Position numbers and translations under genes: made by a program
Notes under the pieces: model-generated
Database searches by the model: none
The model's input: the letters and a program-made list of their open reading frames with translations, nothing else
Told to the model about the DNA's origin: nothing
Source: Maricaulis sp947259345
Lineage (GTDB): Bacteria; Pseudomonadota; Alphaproteobacteria; Caulobacterales; Maricaulaceae
Assembly: GCA_965217205.1 (NCBI GenBank)
Contig: OZ244254.1
Location: 1,736,001 to 1,800,000, forward strand
DNA: 64,000 nt
Direction: 5' to 3'
Shown here: one piece after another, positions 1 to 7,673 of the stretch
Layout of the letters: every line of letters begins with the position of its first letter
Position numbering within the stretch: position 1 is the first letter of the stretch

Positions 1-724
1 TCACCAGGAACAGCGCCGCCGAGAAAAAAAGTTCGTGCAATCCGGTGCGCGCGATGATCCGGAAGGCGGGCCGTGTCAGATAGCGACCGCCCAGAACGAT
101 GGCCCCCACCACACCGAGCGTGACCAGGCCCTGGGCCCAGGCGGGCAGGTGAGAGAAAGGTGTGTCCCCTGCCCCGTGCCCCGCAGCGTCAGCCACAAGA
201 CTTTCGCCGCCCGGCATGGCGAGAAACGGCATCAAGGCGAGCATCGGAATGACGGCGATGTCCTGGAAGAGCAGGACGGAAAAGGCCGACTGACCGCCCT
301 CGGTCCGCAACCAGCCCTTCTCCCCCAGCGTCTGCAGAACAATGGCCGTCGAGGAGAGCGCGAAGATAAGGCCCAGCGCGATCGCCAGGCGCCAGTCGAG
401 CCCGATCGCCAGGCAGAAGGCCGCGACCGCCGCCGTGGTCAGGGCGACCTGAAGCCCGCCGAGCCCGAACAGGCGCATGCGCAAGTCCCAGAGCAGGCGC
501 GGCTGCAATTCCAGCCCGACGAGGAAAAGCATCATCACGACGCCGAACTCGGCGAAGTGCTGGACGCTCTCCGGATCCGATCCGACCCAGTCCAGAAGCG
601 GCGCGATCGCCACACCGGCCAGCAGATAACCGAGAACCGAGCCCAGGCCGAGCCGGTGCGCGATCGGAACGGCGATCACGCCGGCCCCGAGATAGATCGC
701 CGCTTGCAAGAGGAGAGTATCCAT
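1..724 (-). CDS. Monovalent cation:proton antiporter, CPA2/KefB-like, C-terminus cut by window edge
   Basis: Only the first 241 residues are in the window; the gene continues past position 1. The visible part is almost all hydrophobic, with about seven or eight membrane segments, and matches the N-terminal exchanger domain of the CPA2 family (KefB/KefC-like). Family-typical stretches include GLGSVLGYLLAGVAIAPLL near the start, FGVVMMLFLVGLE, and the conserved LSSTAIVLQ followed by SVLLFQDIAVIP. Members exchange K+ or Na+ for H+ across the inner membrane. The start ATG at 724-722 gives the family's usual short N-terminus, although its Shine-Dalgarno sequence is weak. Whether a regulatory TrkA-N domain follows cannot be seen. 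It diverges from the amino acid dehydrogenase at 955. Confidence 0.85.
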   Translation of the reverse strand, partial: MDTLLLQAAIYLGAGVIAVPIAHRLGLGSVLGYLLAGVAIAPLLDWVGSDPESVQHFAEFGVVMMLFLVGLELQPRLLWDLRMRLFGLGGLQVALTTAAVAAFCLAIGLDWRLAIALGLIFALSSTAIVLQTLGEKGWLRTEGGQSAFSVLLFQDIAVIPMLALMPFLAMPGGESLVADAAGHGAGDTPFSHLPAWAQGLVTLGVVGAIVLGGRYLTRPAFRIIARTGLHELFFSAALFLV

Positions 725-861
725 GACCACACCGAATCACGGCCGGGCCGAATGCCCGCCCCGCACAGCATAGCCATCACGTCGCTCTCGGCCAGTCGCT
801 TGTTGCAATGCAGCGCCGGCCGCCCAAGAGATCGCTACGTCTATATAACCGGCATAACCTT

Positions 862-906
862 GGGCAAAATACCCATCACAATCCCAAATTTTAGTGATGA
901 TTGCCC
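862..906. promoter_or_regulatory. Interrupted dyad upstream of the amino acid dehydrogenase, possible Lrp-type operator
   Basis: GGGCAA (862-867) and CATCAC (874-879) are mirrored by GTGATG (894-899) and TTGCCC (901-906), around an A/T-rich centre. The dyad ends about 48 bases before the dehydrogenase start, in the divergent promoter region. An Lrp-family gene lies just beyond the dehydrogenase, and such regulators often control the adjacent catabolic gene. The assignment as an operator is inference. Confidence 0.35.
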
Positions 907-954
907 ATTATACCCAGCGAAGTTGAGCAACCCTCTGCGCAAAGGGAGGTCGCC

Positions 955-2073
955 ATGTTCACAACGCGCCCATTCGCACACCGCTCCGCCATGTATCAGT
1001 TCCGGGATGACGCCTCAGGCCTTAATGCCCGCATCGCTCTTTACGGAGCGCTCAATCGCCCCGGCCTGGGCGGAATCCGCATTCTGCCCTACGCGTCCGA
1101 CGCTGAGGCCGACGCCGATGCCGAACGGCTGGCTTTCGCCATGGCGCGTAAGGCGGCTGCACTCAACCTGCCTTATTGCGGGGGCAAAACCGTCCTGCGG
1201 GGTGACCCGTCCAGGATCAAATCGCCCGCACTCTGGAAGGCACTCGGCGAGGCCATCAACTCGCTCAAGGGCGTCTATATCGGCGGCGAGGACGTCAATA
1301 TGAGACTTGCTGATATCGCCACCCTGAGCCGCGAGACACGCCATGTGGTCGGCACGCCGGACGGTTGCGGCAATCCGGCGCCGTACACGGCTCTGGGCGT
1401 GTTCCGGGCCATGAAGGCCGCGGCCCTGCACCGCTATGGCTCCACCGTGCTACGTGACCGCCGTGTCTTGATTCAGGGCGCGGGCTCAGTCGGCATGGCG
1501 CTGGCGGAATTGCTCCACGGCGAGGGCGCTGTCCTCTCCATATGCGATATCGACCCGCGCTCCGCCCACGCGCTGGCCGAGCGCTACGCCGCCCGTGTGA
1601 TTGATCCGGCCCGCGCGATCGCGACCCCGTGCGAGATATTCTGCCCCTGCGCACTCGGCCCGGTCATCACAGCCGACACGGTCAACTCGATCACGGCAGA
1701 CATCATCGTCGGCGCCGCCAATAACCAGCTGGCAGAGACATCGCTTGGCCGCCATCTGCAGGCCCGCGGCATTACATATGTACCCGACTATCTCGCGAAC
1801 GCGGGAGGATTGCTGGCGGGCGCGGGTGAACACAAGGCCCGACGCGGCCTCGTGGCTTTCGACCCGGCAGCGGTCAAGACCGAGATCAACCGAATGTTCG
1901 ACCTTGTCGCCGGCTATCTCAAGCAGGCCGAGACGCTGGATCTGCCGGTTATCGACGTGTGCGAGACATTTGTCTCGAACCGCCTGGAAGACGGTATCGC
2001 GGCTAGCGAGGCAGCGGCAGAGAAGTCGTCTTCTTTGGTTCCTCAAGGACCACATGGGTGGTTACCTCTGTAA
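955..2073 (+). CDS. Glu/Leu/Phe/Val dehydrogenase family enzyme (leucine dehydrogenase-like)
   Basis: This enzyme is expected to deaminate a hydrophobic amino acid oxidatively with NAD+ to the 2-oxo acid and ammonium. The 372-residue length suits the leucine/phenylalanine branch rather than the longer glutamate dehydrogenases. Visible landmarks are the two lysines of the substrate site (K66 in MARKAAA and K78 in PYCGGKTVL), the catalytic aspartate in GGEDVNM (D113), TPDGCGNPAPYTALGV, and the nucleotide-binding GAGSVG (175-180) followed by an acidic CDID, which favours NAD over NADP. The ATG at 955 is preceded by AAAGGGAGG at good spacing; an in-frame TTG at 901 has no such support. The last 71 bases overlap the end of the Lrp-type gene on the other strand. 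Confidence 0.9.
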   Translation: MFTTRPFAHRSAMYQFRDDASGLNARIALYGALNRPGLGGIRILPYASDAEADADAERLAFAMARKAAALNLPYCGGKTVLRGDPSRIKSPALWKALGEAINSLKGVYIGGEDVNMRLADIATLSRETRHVVGTPDGCGNPAPYTALGVFRAMKAAALHRYGSTVLRDRRVLIQGAGSVGMALAELLHGEGAVLSICDIDPRSAHALAERYAARVIDPARAIATPCEIFCPCALGPVITADTVNSITADIIVGAANNQLAETSLGRHLQARGITYVPDYLANAGGLLAGAGEHKARRGLVAFDPAAVKTEINRMFDLVAGYLKQAETLDLPVIDVCETFVSNRLEDGIAASEAAAEKSSSLVPQGPHGWLPL

Positions 2074-2470
2074 CCCCCGGCAGCTTGACCAGATCGGACA
2101 TCATGAAATCGCGATAATCGGCGATGTCACGCGCGTGCACCTTGATCATGTAGTCGGCGGAGCCGGTCACCAGGCAGCACTCGGTGATCATTGCATTGCG
2201 GTCCACCGCCGCGAGGAAATCCGCCACGGTCTCCGCACGATGCTTGCCCAGGCGGATCATCACCCAGGCGCAGAAATGAAGGCCGAGGGCGGCCGGGTCC
2301 AGCACCGCTACGTAGTGACTGATCAACCCAGCCTCTTCCAGCATCCTCACACGGCGCTGGGTGGGCGTCTTGGACAAGCCGATCTCCTCGGCCAGATCGA
2401 CATGCGAAATCCGGCCGCGACGCTGCAATGTCCGCAGAATAGCTCGATCATACTCATCCAGCTCACGCAT
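2003..2470 (-). CDS. Lrp/AsnC family transcriptional regulator
   Basis: A 155-residue feast/famine regulator. Residues 1-60 hold the AsnC-type helix-turn-helix (LDEYDRAILRTLQRRGRIS, then DLAEEIGLSKTPTQRRVRML), and residues about 70-145 form the RAM ligand-binding and oligomerisation domain, including VTGSADYMIKV. Proteins of this family bind DNA as octamers or dimers and sense amino acids. It converges on the leucine-dehydrogenase-like gene and overlaps its 3' end by 71 bases, an arrangement common for Lrp-type regulators of amino acid catabolism (for example BkdR or LdhR types). The probable target is that dehydrogenase; the ligand is unknown. GAGG lies just before the ATG. Confidence 0.9.
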   Translation of the reverse strand: MRELDEYDRAILRTLQRRGRISHVDLAEEIGLSKTPTQRRVRMLEEAGLISHYVAVLDPAALGLHFCAWVMIRLGKHRAETVADFLAAVDRNAMITECCLVTGSADYMIKVHARDIADYRDFMMSDLVKLPGVTEVTTHVVLEEPKKTTSLPLPR

Positions 2471-2573
2471 TCGACCTCACGCCCTCGAGCGACCAACAAG
2501 TCTCGATCTTGGCATATACTGAGGCAGAAACACCAATAATTGCTCGCTGTTGAGCCAGACTGTCACACGTTGA

Positions 2574-4289
2574 TCAGGGCTCGCAGGTCATCGCGGCCTG
2601 GAAGGCATCCGCCAGGCTGGGCTGGCGCCCGACAATACCCCGGGCGATCCGGCATCGCGTCGCGTCATCCACGCGCGCATCGCCAGCCAGGTCACTGGCG
2701 ATCGCCAGTGGTGACTCAGTGCGCGAGAAGACCTCGGTTCCACCGTCATCGCGCGTATCAAAGCGCAAGGCCGCCCCGGTATCACTCCATTGCGGCCAGT
2801 CCGGTCCCATGCCGATCCCGTCACCCGGCTCACCGGAGGCCGCGAACCGGGCCCAATAGGCGCCCATTGTATCAGCCAGCTCCAGTCGCCCGACCTCATT
2901 GCGATCATTGAAGAGCACGCTGTCGAAGGAGCCGAAGAGCTCGAAATGGTTGAAGACGAAGGGAATCTCCATCGCATGGGAGGCGCCGAGCAGGACGCTG
3001 GTATCGGTTACCAGGACCGAGCCGCCCTCATCCCAGTCAAAGCGATAGGCCCAGAGGTTCGAGCGACCATTGGCGGCCAGCCGGTTGAGCAGGCCATCGA
3101 CGGCGTTATAGCGCCAGATGCGCGAGGGATATTCGACCGCCGCCTCATAGCGATCCTCACCCTTCGGCCAGACCAGCGGTCCCAGACGCCGGGTGAGGCG
3201 CGGATCGAACACCGTATAGAGCTTCATCTCGTCCCGATTGGTGCCGGTGATCAGCGGCACATCGGCAAATCCGTCCGGCGTTTCCGCCGCGGCGAGAATG
3301 CCGCCCTCCGGCAGGGTCACACCATCCTCGATCATGCGTGGCATGGAGGTCAGCTCGCCGTCCTCATCCCGATAGGCCGCATACACCGTCTCAAGCGATG
3401 CGCCCCGCAAGGCATCGCCGTCGGCCCCCTCACCGGCAATCGCGATCGCGGCGGCCAGGCCGGCGATGGCATCATTGCCCCCGCCCTGTTCGGCAATCTC
3501 CAGCGGAACCGACGCCGTGCCGCCGCTCTGCATGATGGCCCTGTGAAAAAGGCCGCGCGCCTGCGGCGTCGCCATCAGACCGGCAATATTATAAGCGCCG
3601 GCACTCTCGCCGAACACGGTGACGCGATTGGGGTCGCCCCCGAAGGTGTCGATATTGCCACTGATCCATTGCAGCGCCGCAACCAGGTCGAGCAAGGCAT
3701 AATTGGCGGCTGCATCATCGGGGATCTCGGCATCCGCGCGCAGCTCCGGATGGGCCAGGAAGCCCAACGGCCCGAGCCGGTATTGCACCGAGACCACGAT
3801 CACACCCTGCAGCCTGGCCAGTTCGGATCCGTCATAGGCCGAGGACGAGCCCCAGGTATTGGCGCCGCCATGGATCCACATCATCACCGGCAGGGCCTCA
3901 TCCGGCCGCACATCGCGCGGGGCATAGATATCGAGCGTCAGACAATCCTCCGAGCCGATCAACTCGCCGATCTCGTAAGTCTCGCCGGCACTGAGATTAT
4001 TGGTCACCTGGGGGCAGACCGGCCCGGCCTCGAGCGCTTCAAGCCGCGCCTCGAAGGCCAGCGGCGGACGCGGTGCCCGCCAACGCAGATTACCGACTGG
4101 TGGCGCGGCATAGGGCACCGCCATCCAGGCGGCCGCACCACTCTCCGTCTCGAAACCCACAAGCTCGCCCTGCCCGATCGTGCGGACCAGATCCTCTGCC
4201 GGCACAGGCTCAAAGGCGACCTCCTCCTCAGACGAACACGCCGCGACCGCCAATGCGGCCAATCCCAATGCCAGATGCCCAAGACGCAT
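2574..4289 (-). CDS. Carboxylesterase type B, lipoprotein
   Basis: A 571-residue alpha/beta hydrolase of the carboxylesterase type-B (cholinesterase-like) family. The chosen ATG at 4289 follows GGGGGAGAG and starts a lipoprotein signal with lipobox LAVAAC (Cys18), so the enzyme should sit on the cell envelope. The type-B signature EDCLTLDIYAP, the oxyanion-hole HGGANTWGSSS, the nucleophile elbow GESAG (Ser229), the acidic residue in GTNRDE and the histidine in GASHAMEIPFVF complete the catalytic set. The substrate is unknown; the family hydrolyses carboxylic esters, including xenobiotic esters. The reading frame stays open upstream to 4505, but that part lacks coding character. A gene-free repeat region follows upstream. 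Confidence 0.88.
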   Translation of the reverse strand: MRLGHLALGLAALAVAACSSEEEVAFEPVPAEDLVRTIGQGELVGFETESGAAAWMAVPYAAPPVGNLRWRAPRPPLAFEARLEALEAGPVCPQVTNNLSAGETYEIGELIGSEDCLTLDIYAPRDVRPDEALPVMMWIHGGANTWGSSSAYDGSELARLQGVIVVSVQYRLGPLGFLAHPELRADAEIPDDAAANYALLDLVAALQWISGNIDTFGGDPNRVTVFGESAGAYNIAGLMATPQARGLFHRAIMQSGGTASVPLEIAEQGGGNDAIAGLAAAIAIAGEGADGDALRGASLETVYAAYRDEDGELTSMPRMIEDGVTLPEGGILAAAETPDGFADVPLITGTNRDEMKLYTVFDPRLTRRLGPLVWPKGEDRYEAAVEYPSRIWRYNAVDGLLNRLAANGRSNLWAYRFDWDEGGSVLVTDTSVLLGASHAMEIPFVFNHFELFGSFDSVLFNDRNEVGRLELADTMGAYWARFAASGEPGDGIGMGPDWPQWSDTGAALRFDTRDDGGTEVFSRTESPLAIASDLAGDARVDDATRCRIARGIVGRQPSLADAFQAAMTCEP

Positions 4290-4444
4290 GAAACTCTCCC
4301 CCGGCGTTTGCCCCGTAAACTCGTCGAGAAGCTGGGGCGGTATGGAAGGAAGGTCAAGCAAATCGCAGCGAAGGCGCGGTTTTCCATTTCGTGGAATGGC
4401 GGCGCGGCGGAAGGGCAACTTATCCCCCACCTCGCACCCTAAAA

Positions 4445-4550
4445 CCGTCATCCTGACGCAAGTCAGGACCCAGTTTCGCAGGCCCGATTTCGCCAAGCCT
4501 GGCAATAGCTTGCGTCGCAGACTGGGTCCCGGCCTTCGCCGGGATGACGG
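4445..4550. repeat. REP-like palindromic intergenic repeat, copy 1
   Basis: This 106-base element starts CCGTCATCC and ends GGATGACGG, with a nested inverted pair GGACCCAGT / ACTGGGTCC and small hairpins at each side (CTGAC..GTCAG and CCCGGC..GCCGGG). A second copy with the same ends and spacing lies at 15552-15658. Elements of this sequence type are common between genes in Caulobacter-like and other alphaproteobacterial genomes. Confidence 0.8.
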
Positions 4551-4804
4551 TGGGTGGGGCGGAAATTTTCACAAAACTTATCCCCGCCCCCTCAACCCCA
4601 AGCGATAATGCCCTCGGTTTTCGGGACGGGAGGCACGGGCCCTGTCACTTGTGCCCGGAAACGAGCGGAGCCTGTCCGCGCCTCGGGGATGACATCCCGA
4701 TGCTCCGGCAGGGCGTGCGACCAGGTCGCGGGGCACTAAACGACCGACCCCATCTACCTGGCGCATTGGAATCGGGGTGGAGACAGCCCGGGAAAACTCC
4801 GCAA

Positions 4805-4876
4805 GCGGGATGCCGAGGACACCACGGACACCGCAGACCAGCCACACGGACACCCCGGTGTCCGCCGGCATCCCGC
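4805..4876. repeat. Long inverted repeat (GCGGGATGCCG / CGGCATCCCGC)
   Basis: GCGGGATGCCG plus GGACACC on the left is mirrored by GGTGTCC plus CGGCATCCCGC on the right, giving a near-perfect stem of about 18 bp. The loop carries two further GGACACC motifs. It lies in the gene-free stretch 4290-5146. Confidence 0.65.
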
Positions 4877-4950
4877 TTCCTCCCACCTCCGCCGCAATCG
4901 CGTGCGGAGCTGGTGGTGTGTGCCGAGGCGCCGGCCTCTTCGCTCCCACA

Positions 4951-5059
4951 CCGTCGTCATCCCCCGGTCGCGGCAACGCCGCGATCCGGGGGACCTGCGC
5001 TACCCCGTCGAAAGGCTGGACGAGGCCCCCCGGACAGGCCGGGGGTAACGGTGATGACG
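4951..5059. repeat. Inverted-repeat element with GTCATC / GATGAC ends
   Basis: CCGTCGTCATCCCCCGG on the left pairs imperfectly with CCGGGGGTAACGGTGATGAC on the right; smaller hairpins lie between. It resembles the REP-like element at 4445 in its ends but not in its interior. Together with 4445-4550 and 4805-4876 it accounts for much of the 4290-5146 gap. I see no credible gene there. Confidence 0.55.
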
Positions 5060-5146
5060 TGTTGGCGGAATTAAAAGCCGGCGTGATGCGCCAACACCGC
5101 ACGTCGCGACGTCCCATCTCAAGCGATGTTGCGGAAGGTCCTGAAA

Positions 5147-5222
5147 TGGTGAGCCGACAGGGATTCGAACCCTGGACCTACTGATTAAAAGTCAGTTGCT
5201 CTACCAGCTGAGCTATCGGCTC
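5147..5222 (-). tRNA. tRNA-Lys (anticodon TTT)
   Basis: Read on the minus strand the sequence folds as a full cloverleaf. The acceptor GAGCCGA (5222-5216) pairs with TCGGCTC (5157-5151). The D-arm contains AGCTCAGCTGGTAGAGC. The anticodon stem-loop ACTGACTTTTAATCAGT holds TTT, and the T-arm contains GGTTCGAATCC. The CCA end (5149-5147) is encoded. TTT reads the lysine codons AAA and AAG. Confidence 0.97.
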
Positions 5223-5330
5223 CCCGAACGAGGAGCGCGGAACCTATACGGGCGATTTGGGGGGGTCAATCGGGGTTTGACTGCGGATTTCAGCATTTTT
5301 GATGAGATTTCGCCGTAATCGCCGATTAAA

Positions 5331-5969
5331 ATGCAGCGCATGAGGGGAAGATTGAGTCTGTTCGCATGTCTGCTCGTGGCGTTAGGCGCGACCGCATGCT
5401 CGTCCACACGCCAGACGGCCGGTGAAGCCGGCAGTTTTGCACGCGAGGAAACAGCCGAAGCACTGGAAGATGCCGTCGGCCTGCCGCGGGAGCGGCCGGG
5501 CCGGATCATGGTCGATCAGGGCGAGGAGACCGTGCCGACCCCTTATGGCGGTGAGGGATCGCGCCGGCGCTGCTCCACAGTCGCCCAGGACGTTGCCCGA
5601 CTGACCGTCGTGCTCGGCCCGGATGTCGAGGAAGAACGCCGCCTCGCCGAAGAAGAAGACCATGATCACGACACCTGGATGGGGCAGAGCGCTCATATCG
5701 CCGCCCAGGCGCCGGACGCCGCCGCCGATGGCGCACGCGGCCTCTATCGCTCGACAATTGTCGGTCTGAACCCGGTCCGCCCCGTCGTGCGTTTTCTTGG
5801 TGGCGCCGGGCGGATTGAACGCGAGGCCCGCGAACAGCGCGAGATGGCCCAGCGTCGCCGCGCCTATCTGCGCGGGCTCTATGACGGCTTTGGTTGTCCC
5901 CCCGCCCAGATGCGCCGCGCCTTCGAGGCCTATGGTCTGGTCGAGGAAGAAGGCGACCACGAGGACTGA
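5331..5969 (+). CDS. Putative lipoprotein of unknown function
   Basis: A 212-residue protein with an N-terminal lipoprotein signal (hydrophobic FACLLVALGATAC, Cys23), so probably anchored in the envelope. The rest is charged, with an acidic, histidine-bearing stretch EEERRLAEEEDHDHD near residue 105 and an arginine-rich helix EREAREQREMAQRRRAYLRG near 165. I recognise no catalytic motif and give no function. ATG codons at 5331 and 5340 are both possible starts and neither has a strong ribosome-binding site. It converges on the acetyltransferase gene, with an 8-bp hairpin (CTGATCGC / GCGATCAG) spanning the gap from about 5965. Confidence 0.75.
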   Translation: MQRMRGRLSLFACLLVALGATACSSTRQTAGEAGSFAREETAEALEDAVGLPRERPGRIMVDQGEETVPTPYGGEGSRRRCSTVAQDVARLTVVLGPDVEEERRLAEEEDHDHDTWMGQSAHIAAQAPDAAADGARGLYRSTIVGLNPVRPVVRFLGGAGRIEREAREQREMAQRRRAYLRGLYDGFGCPPAQMRRAFEAYGLVEEEGDHED

Positions 5970-6000
5970 TCGCCTTGCGCCGCCCGACGCCAAACCGCGA

Positions 6001-6528
6001 TCAGGCCAGTGATTTATAGAAGAAGGTCGTCGAGCACGCAGACCCGTCCGGGAAGAGCGCGTAATCGGGAACAGGCCCGACCTCCACCCAGCCGCGCTTG
6101 CGATAAAGCGCCTCGGCAGGTGACCCTGTCACCGTATCGAGGACAAGCGTCCGCAATCCGGTGTCACGCGCCTCGGCCTCCAGCGCCGCCATCAGCAGAT
6201 CGGCAATGCCGCGCCGCCGGGCCTCCGGTGAGACCATCAATTTGGCGACATCACCGCGATGAGGCTGGTTGTCAGGCAGGCCGGTGATGAGCTGGACCGT
6301 GCCGAGGAGTGCGCCTGTGTCGGTATCGCGCGCTGACCAGATCAGCCGGTCGCCACGCTCCAGCTGACCGGCGATGTCGGTCCAGAATGCGTCAGCCCGC
6401 GCCGGAGAAAGATCCGCCATGAAACCGATCGAGGCACCGGCCTCAACGCAAGCGATGAGAAGTTTGGAGAATTCAGGCAGCGCTGCCGCCAATCCAGCTT
6501 GGTCAAGCAGGCGCACCGTCACTGACAT
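6001..6528 (-). CDS. GNAT family N-acetyltransferase
   Basis: A 175-residue protein with the GNAT fold. The acetyl-CoA pyrophosphate-binding segment is visible as DVAKLMVSPEARRRGIADLL (R104-x-x-G-x-A, residues 104-109), followed by the motif B region GSPAEALYRKRGWVEVG. The family transfers an acetyl group from acetyl-CoA to an amine; the acceptor cannot be predicted. The ATG lies two bases downstream of the tgt stop codon, so it is the last gene of a queA-tgt-GNAT transcript. A role in queuosine metabolism is not implied by position alone. Confidence 0.85.
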   Translation of the reverse strand: MSVTVRLLDQAGLAAALPEFSKLLIACVEAGASIGFMADLSPARADAFWTDIAGQLERGDRLIWSARDTDTGALLGTVQLITGLPDNQPHRGDVAKLMVSPEARRRGIADLLMAALEAEARDTGLRTLVLDTVTGSPAEALYRKRGWVEVGPVPDYALFPDGSACSTTFFYKSLA

Positions 6529-6530
6529 CG

Positions 6531-7673
6531 CTATCCCGCCCGCTCAGCTGCTTTTGCCTGGCCCTCGTCCCATTTCGCCCGGAACTCCCGTCGAAAGGCC
6601 TCGAACTCACCCGCCGCAATCGCGGCCCGCATGCGCCCGGTAAGGTGCTGGAAGTAAGCGATATTATGCCAGGAGAGCAGCATGGCCGAGAGATACTCGC
6701 CGGCCCGGAAGAGGTGGTGAAGATAGGCCTTGGAATAGTCCGTGCTGGCCGGGCAATCGATCTCCGGATTGAGCGGCGTATCGTCCTCGGCAAACTCGGC
6801 GCGCTTGATATTGATCGGGCCATGATCCGACCAGGCCTGGCCATGACGGCCCGAGCGGGTCGGCAGGACGCAGTCAAACATGTCGACCCCGCGGGCGACC
6901 GCCTCGACCAGATCAATCGGCTTGCCGACACCCATCAGGTAACGCGGCCGCTCGCTTGGCAGGTGCGGCGTGGTGAAATCGAGCACATCGCACATTTTCT
7001 CAAAGCCCTCACCGACCGCGAGGCCACCAATGGCATAGCCGTCATACCCGGTCTCGATCAGGCGCTCGGCGCTTTCGCGGCGCAGGTTTTCAAACACCGA
7101 ACCCTGGACAATGCCGAACAGGGCCTGATCGTCTCGGGTCCCGAAGGCCGCCTTCGAGCGCTGCCCCCAGCGGATGGAGAGTTCCATGCTGGTGCGGGCT
7201 TCGGCTTCGGAACAGCCAAAGGGCGTGCATTCGTCCAGCTGCATCGAGATGTCGGCGCCCAGGAGGTCAGCCTGGATTTCGATCGAGCGTTCCGGGGTGA
7301 GATTGTGCTCGGACCCGTCGATATGGGAGCGGAATTTCACCCCTTCCTCGGTCATCTTGCGCAGCTTTGACAGGGACCAGACCTGGAAGCCGCCACTATC
7401 AGTCAGCATCGGGCCTTTCCAGGTCGAGAATTTGTGCAGGCCCCCGAGACGCTTCACCCGCTCGGCACCGGGGCGAAGCATGAGGTGATAAGTATTGCCC
7501 AGAATGATGTCGGCCCCGGTCTCGCGGACCTGGTCCATATAGAGCGCCTTCACCGTCGCGGCGGTGCCGACGGGCATGAAGGCAGGCGTACGGATATCGC
7601 CGCGGCTGGTCTTCAGGACGCCGGTGCGCGCCGCGCCATCGGTGGCGTGGATCTCATAGGGGAAGGTGGTCAT
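6531..7673 (-). CDS. tgt: tRNA-guanine transglycosylase (bacterial Tgt), zinc site degenerate
   Basis: Tgt exchanges guanine for preQ1 at position 34 of tRNAs with a GUN anticodon, the first tRNA-bound step of queuosine synthesis. The 380-residue sequence has the general base in LTDSGGFQVWSL (D92), the substrate-pocket GLAVGE, and the nucleophile in MFDCVLPTR (D267). The zinc motif is unusual. The family pattern CxCxxC...H should give three cysteines and a histidine; here the positions read I305, C307, S310 and H336, so two of three cysteine ligands are absent. Zinc loss may be a lineage trait. It overlaps the queA stop by four bases (ATGA), indicating coupled translation. Confidence 0.96.
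   Translation of the reverse strand: MTTFPYEIHATDGAARTGVLKTSRGDIRTPAFMPVGTAATVKALYMDQVRETGADIILGNTYHLMLRPGAERVKRLGGLHKFSTWKGPMLTDSGGFQVWSLSKLRKMTEEGVKFRSHIDGSEHNLTPERSIEIQADLLGADISMQLDECTPFGCSEAEARTSMELSIRWGQRSKAAFGTRDDQALFGIVQGSVFENLRRESAERLIETGYDGYAIGGLAVGEGFEKMCDVLDFTTPHLPSERPRYLMGVGKPIDLVEAVARGVDMFDCVLPTRSGRHGQAWSDHGPINIKRAEFAEDDTPLNPEIDCPASTDYSKAYLHHLFRAGEYLSAMLLSWHNIAYFQHLTGRMRAAIAAGEFEAFRREFRAKWDEGQAKAAERAG

Noticed and set aside
189..740. 183-residue minus-strand frame overlapping the antiporter
   Set aside because: Arg/Gly/Ala-rich shadow; the antiporter in another frame explains this DNA with clear membrane helices.
2790..4442. 550-residue plus-strand frame opposite the carboxylesterase
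   Set aside because: High-GC antisense frame with no family features; the esterase has complete catalytic motifs.
4544..5184. Several plus-strand frames in the repeat-rich gap before tRNA-Lys
   Set aside because: They run through palindromes, have proline/arginine-rich composition and no start signals; the last one runs into the tRNA.
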